Under the pieces are notes generated by a model, which was given only the letters and a program-made list of their open reading frames with translations, was not told the origin of the DNA and did no database searches. The translations under genes were made by a program, and so were the position numbers. A DNA stretch of 11,420 nucleotides from Monosiga brevicollis MX1 (lineage: Eukaryota; Opisthokonta; Choanoflagellata; Craspedida; Salpingoecidae), in NCBI RefSeq assembly GCF_000002865.3, contig NW_001865059.1:410837-422256 (forward strand), read 5' to 3'. Below are positions 8,195 through 11,420 of this stretch, piece after piece; positions within the stretch are counted from its first letter, which is position 1, and every line of letters starts with the position of its first letter.

Positions 8195-10820
8195 TCAGCG
8201 GCATTTGGGGCACGTGCAATTGCCCAGGTAGGTGCACGAGTCGTTGCTGTCATACTCGGCCGACAAGTTTTGCTGCTGGCGCTGTTGAGCCTCTCGTCTC
8301 GATTGCTCAAAGACGGATGGCGGGGCAGCCGACAAACTAGGATCCGCCCGAGCACCGTTAGCAGCACTGCGCCGCGCCGCAGCCGCTGTAGTGGCCAGCG
8401 GGGTGCTGGGTGCGACAGCTACGTGGGCTCCACTACGGGCAGATGCAGAGGTCGTCAAGGCAATCCCGCTCGTGCCTGGCCGAGTCCGCATACGTGCTGC
8501 ATCTAGTTGTTGTTGAAGACTCTTGGCCAGATCGTCGAGTCGGCGCTCTTCCTCGCGCGCCCAGCGTTCGGCCTCCTCGGCCTCACGCCGGCGAGCCGCT
8601 TCAAGCTCACGCTCAAGCTTCTCCTTTTCGCGAGCCACGGCAGCCAGGCGTGCTGCTTCTTCCTGGGCTCGGCGCTCAGCAACTTCGCGTTCCCGACGCT
8701 GGCTCTCCTGTAGCTGCTGCTCAAGTTGCTGCTTTTCCTGCTGCAGCTTCAAGCGGCGTACCTCTTCCTCCTGAGCCAGACGCTCTGCCTCGGCTCGCTT
8801 GGCTGACTCGGCTTCGGCGAGGCGACGCTCGAGCGCTTCCTTTTCCTCGGCCATGCGTTGTCGGTCACGGCGTGCATTCTCTTCCAAGGCCACCATCCGC
8901 TCCTCCAACGCACGCTGGCGTTGACGCTCAGACTCCTCACGATCGCGCTGTTCCTGCATGAGACGCTGCAGACGATCGAGGGTGGCCTGCTTCTCAGCTT
9001 CCAGGCGTTCAACCTCTTGGCGTTGGCGCTGGCGCTCACCTTGCTGGTCTTGGCGTGCTTGCTCCAATTCTGCATTGCGGCGAGCAGCCTCCGCCTTGAG
9101 ATGCTCGAGGCGTTCAACCTCAGCCACGTCAGCGTTATCTGTGTCTTCGGCGATACCGAGAATTTGCTTGCGGCCGGCCCGGAGTTGCTTTTCGTGCTCC
9201 AGGAGCTCGGTAAGACGTTGTCGCTCCTCCTCGCGAAGCTGGCGTTCTTGATCATGCATACGCTGTTGGTGTTCCATCTGCTCTTGCTGAAAAGCAATGC
9301 GGTGCTCCAGAAGCTCACGCTCAAAGCGCTCGCGCTCGGCCTTGAGCTCGTCCCGCTCCTGTTGCAAGGCTGACGCTGCCTGCTTGCTCGGCTTGTGCTT
9401 GCGCGACTGACGACGCTTGTGAATTTCTTGTTCATGCCGCAGGTTTCGATCAGCCATGTCGGCAGCCTGACGTTCAAGATCCAAGCGCTTGCGCAGCAAT
9501 TGTTGGATCTCTGCCTGCAGCTCGGGGTGGTCACGCAAGGCCTGCTTGGCTTTACTTTTGTTCCGCTTGGCATCGAATTTAGTGGCTTGAGGTCGTTCTG
9601 CGCTCGCGGGAGGAGACGAGGCCCATGAATGGTGTGCATGGATACGTCACATACCCAAGGGAGGGGAAATGGTGGGCCAGCGCAGATATCGCAGGCCGCT
9701 TACCGGCTTCAGGGGCGGGCGAGGTGCGGCTAGACACAGAGTTGTCCAGTGGCTGCGGGTTGTCAACAATGCAAGTGCATGGACCAATAATGATGATGAT
9801 GAGAGGGGAGGTTGATCAGTCCGCACCGCTGCTCGAATCACTTACGGCAATGATGGCAGATATCGAGTCGCCTGCGGGGATGCCAACGCCAAGTGCTTGC
9901 ATTGAGCGCATCAGTTCCCCTACATCGCCACCAGCCCGTGCATCCTATCAGGATGGGCGCAAGGGCGAGTGACACGGCGTGAGCCTGAGGAACCGCGATG
10001 CGAAAGACGAATAGATGCGGCATCCTGACGCCCTTACGGCAATGGCGGCCTCCAAGGCCTCAACGCGAGCTTTGGCAGCAAGGGCTTGCTTTTCCATCAG
10101 CATGTGGTGGGCCTAGGGTGTGTAGGCAAAAGGGAGAGGGCGTCATCTGCAAGAAATGGATGGGGAAGAAGACGAAATTTGGGCGTTGTATCGGGGCTTC
10201 ACCTGCAATGCTTCCTGAGCGGCAGGGGAGCTGTCGTTTTCGAGGGAGGAGAGATCGAGGGCTGGGGTCGGCGGCGGCACGTTGGCGCCCAAGCTGGTGT
10301 TGAGAAAAGTGGGAAAGGCCGGATTGGGGTAGGCCATGGAGCCGCTAGCGGGGCCACCATAGCCATACATATGGAAGGACGGTGGAGGGTAGGCACCATG
10401 ATGGGTGGGCCAAAGCGCAGCGTCGGGGTTGGCATGCTGAGGTTGGCGCAGACGCGGGTCAGCTGGGCCGTCGGGAGCCAGTGAGGGTTCGGGGGTATGT
10501 TCCACTGAACCGAGCTGGAGCAGATCCAGGGAAAGCATCACCGGGAGCGGCGTGTCTGGGGTGGTGGCAAAGTACCGAAGCAGGGCACTCAGCGACGCAA
10601 AAAGGCGGCGGTTGCCCTGGAGCTGAAAATGCTCCCAGTCGGAAGTCTGCTCGATGAGATATGCCTGGGTCTTCTTCTTGGCAATCTTGACAATGAGGCC
10701 CAGGCAGCCGGGGCGGGTTTCGGAAGCACGCACGAAAAAGTCTCCAACCTCGCCCCGCTTCTTCAGCCGATCAGCTTGTTTCCGCTGCTCCCCGCGCGGC
10801 GCCTCCCGCAGGTCCCACAT
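8195..10820 (-). CDS. SH2 domain / long coiled-coil adaptor, five exons
   Basis: Predicted phosphotyrosine-binding adaptor that can self-associate; no catalytic domain. Exons on the minus strand: 10820-10203, 10112-10038, 9944-9846, 9752-9704, 9597-8195, all phases agreeing (747 aa). Donors are GTGAAG, GTAAGG, GTAAGT and GTAAGC; introns are 90, 93, 93 and 106 nt. The SH2 domain covers ~1-95: W2, then GDFFVRAS with the FLVR arginine at R31, beta strands GLIVKI and AYLIEQ, and LFASLSALLRYFATTP. The usual betaD histidine appears replaced by Ala53. A Pro-rich linker (105-206) carries MYGYGGP, itself a YxxP. The small exons add short helical and linker pieces. Residues ~305-649 are a highly charged Glu/Arg/Gln coiled coil, then a Ser/Ala linker and a C-terminal CX5CXCX2C (C735, C741, C743, C746). 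The ATG at 10820 has GCC before it. The frame stays open to about 10895 without another ATG, so an upstream exon is possible. Confidence 0.82.
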
Positions 10821-10950
10821 GGCGACCAGCTCCCTCTTGCCCAGCACACGCACGCCGGCCGCCTGACGCCGTTTGGGCTTCGATCCCACCCCAAAGCCCC
10901 CTTAAACGCAAACGCTATGGTCTCTCAAGTGCCCTTTTCTTGGACCGGCA

Positions 10951-11086
10951 CAGTACAGTCTAGTACAGTCTAGTGCAGTCTAGTACAGTCTAGTGCAGTG
11001 TCGTTTAGTGTCGTGCAGTGTCGTGCAGTGTCGTGCAGTGTCGTGCAGTGTCGTGCAGTGTCGTGCAGTGTCGTGCAGTGTCGTGC
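10951..11086. repeat. 10-bp minisatellite with two unit types
   Basis: About 13.5 tandem 10-bp units. The left part uses TAGT(A/G)CAGTC; after a hybrid unit at 10991-11000 and one variant (TCGTTTAGTG), the right part is a homogeneous run of TCGTGCAGTG up to about 11086. It lies 130-270 bp upstream of the SH2 start codon. Confidence 0.95.
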
Positions 11087-11370
11087 CAGCAGTGCGCAGC
11101 GCAGGGGGTGGGGGGCGGGGGCGTTGTCGTCGCAAATGCGCGAGTGTGCGCGTATGATCGTGGCAGAGAGTGTGATCCGATCGCGAATTCAAAGCAGAGG
11201 GTGTACTCTGATCGGTTTGAACTCCCGTGTTAAATTCAACCTATTCCAGAGATACGATTGGGATGAGGGTGAAGAAGCAGAGAGGATGAAGTAGGAGTTG
11301 AAGCGGTAGGGTCATGTAGGCTTGGATGGGTCGGGAAACATCAAGGCAACACTGAAACGTAGTATTTTAC

Positions 11371-11376
11371 TTTATT
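11371..11376 (-). terminator. Possible minus-strand polyadenylation signal
   Basis: Plus TTTATT reads AATAAA on the minus strand, in a locally AT-rich stretch (about 11362-11395). It would suit the 3' end of a leftward gene whose body lies right of the window. This is weak evidence on its own. Confidence 0.25.
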
Positions 11377-11420
11377 ATTACATGGGTTTTTACGGTTCTG
11401 CCTTGGCTGTTATCGTTCAA

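Larger units (their letters stand above)
10821..11420. other. Upstream region of the SH2 gene; no gene seen
   Basis: Holds a coding-like extension of SH2 exon 1 (to about 10895), the 10-bp minisatellite, a G-rich stretch (about 11103-11122) and unremarkable sequence to the window end. The minus-strand AATAAA (plus TTTATT at 11371-11376) may end a leftward gene lying beyond the window. The open frames across the minisatellite are repeat artefacts. Confidence 0.45.

Noticed and set aside
8858-9373. Plus-strand open frame with hydrophobic Leu-rich segments resembling membrane helices
   Set aside because: It is the complement of the Glu/Lys/Gln-rich coiled-coil exon of the SH2 gene; such exons routinely give Leu-rich antisense frames.
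10951-11086. CRISPR-like array
   Set aside because: The 10-bp units are contiguous without spacers, in a eukaryotic context.
11213-11226. Possible tRNA B-box (GGTTTGAACTCC)
   Set aside because: No matching A-box or acceptor and anticodon stems could be folded around it.
10998-11294. Cys/Val-rich open frame (repeating SCSVVQCRAV)
   Set aside because: It is created by the 10-bp minisatellite and changes unit in every frame; there is no homology or start context.

Overview
The window is nuclear DNA of a compact, GC-rich eukaryote. Introns are short (76-153 nt, GT-AG), coding third positions are mostly C or G, intergenic stretches are short, and microsatellites are common. Three features together point to a unicellular holozoan, most likely a choanoflagellate of the Monosiga type: a classical protein tyrosine phosphatase, an SH2 protein, and a protein tail full of tyrosine motifs. 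The species is an inference; no sequence search was possible.

Layout: (1) 48-1517, + strand: a bZIP transcription factor whose reading frame changes twice. (2) 1898-3806, - strand: an ortholog of CIR1, the CBF1-interacting corepressor and spliceosome-associated protein. I rebuilt it as seven exons, with one apparent single-base frameshift in exon 1. (3) 3807-4923: a divergent intergenic region packed with GA, CA, CTGT and GT microsatellites, with a TATA-like element. (4) 4924-7683, + strand: a tyrosine phosphatase that I rebuilt as four exons (795 aa). Its catalytic domain is joined to a tail with five YGAP motifs, a YxxM motif and three 16-residue repeats spelling EEIYGND-type sites, followed by a coiled coil and a C-terminal AYRV. 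Unspliced, the same locus looks like two ORFs separated by one in-frame TGA. (5) 8195-10820, - strand: an SH2 domain joined through three small exons to a coiled coil of about 350 residues, ending in a four-cysteine motif (747 aa, five exons). (6) 10821-11420: upstream sequence of the SH2 gene with a 10-bp minisatellite and no gene I can support.

The main point of interest is the convergent pair (4) and (5). One gene encodes a phosphotyrosine eraser that carries its own ladder of likely kinase sites and SH2 ligands. The next gene encodes a phosphotyrosine reader with an oligomerising coiled coil. This suggests, but does not prove, a local phosphotyrosine scaffold module. All exon structures were worked out by eye from splice signals, phase and family alignment from memory; transcripts would settle them.
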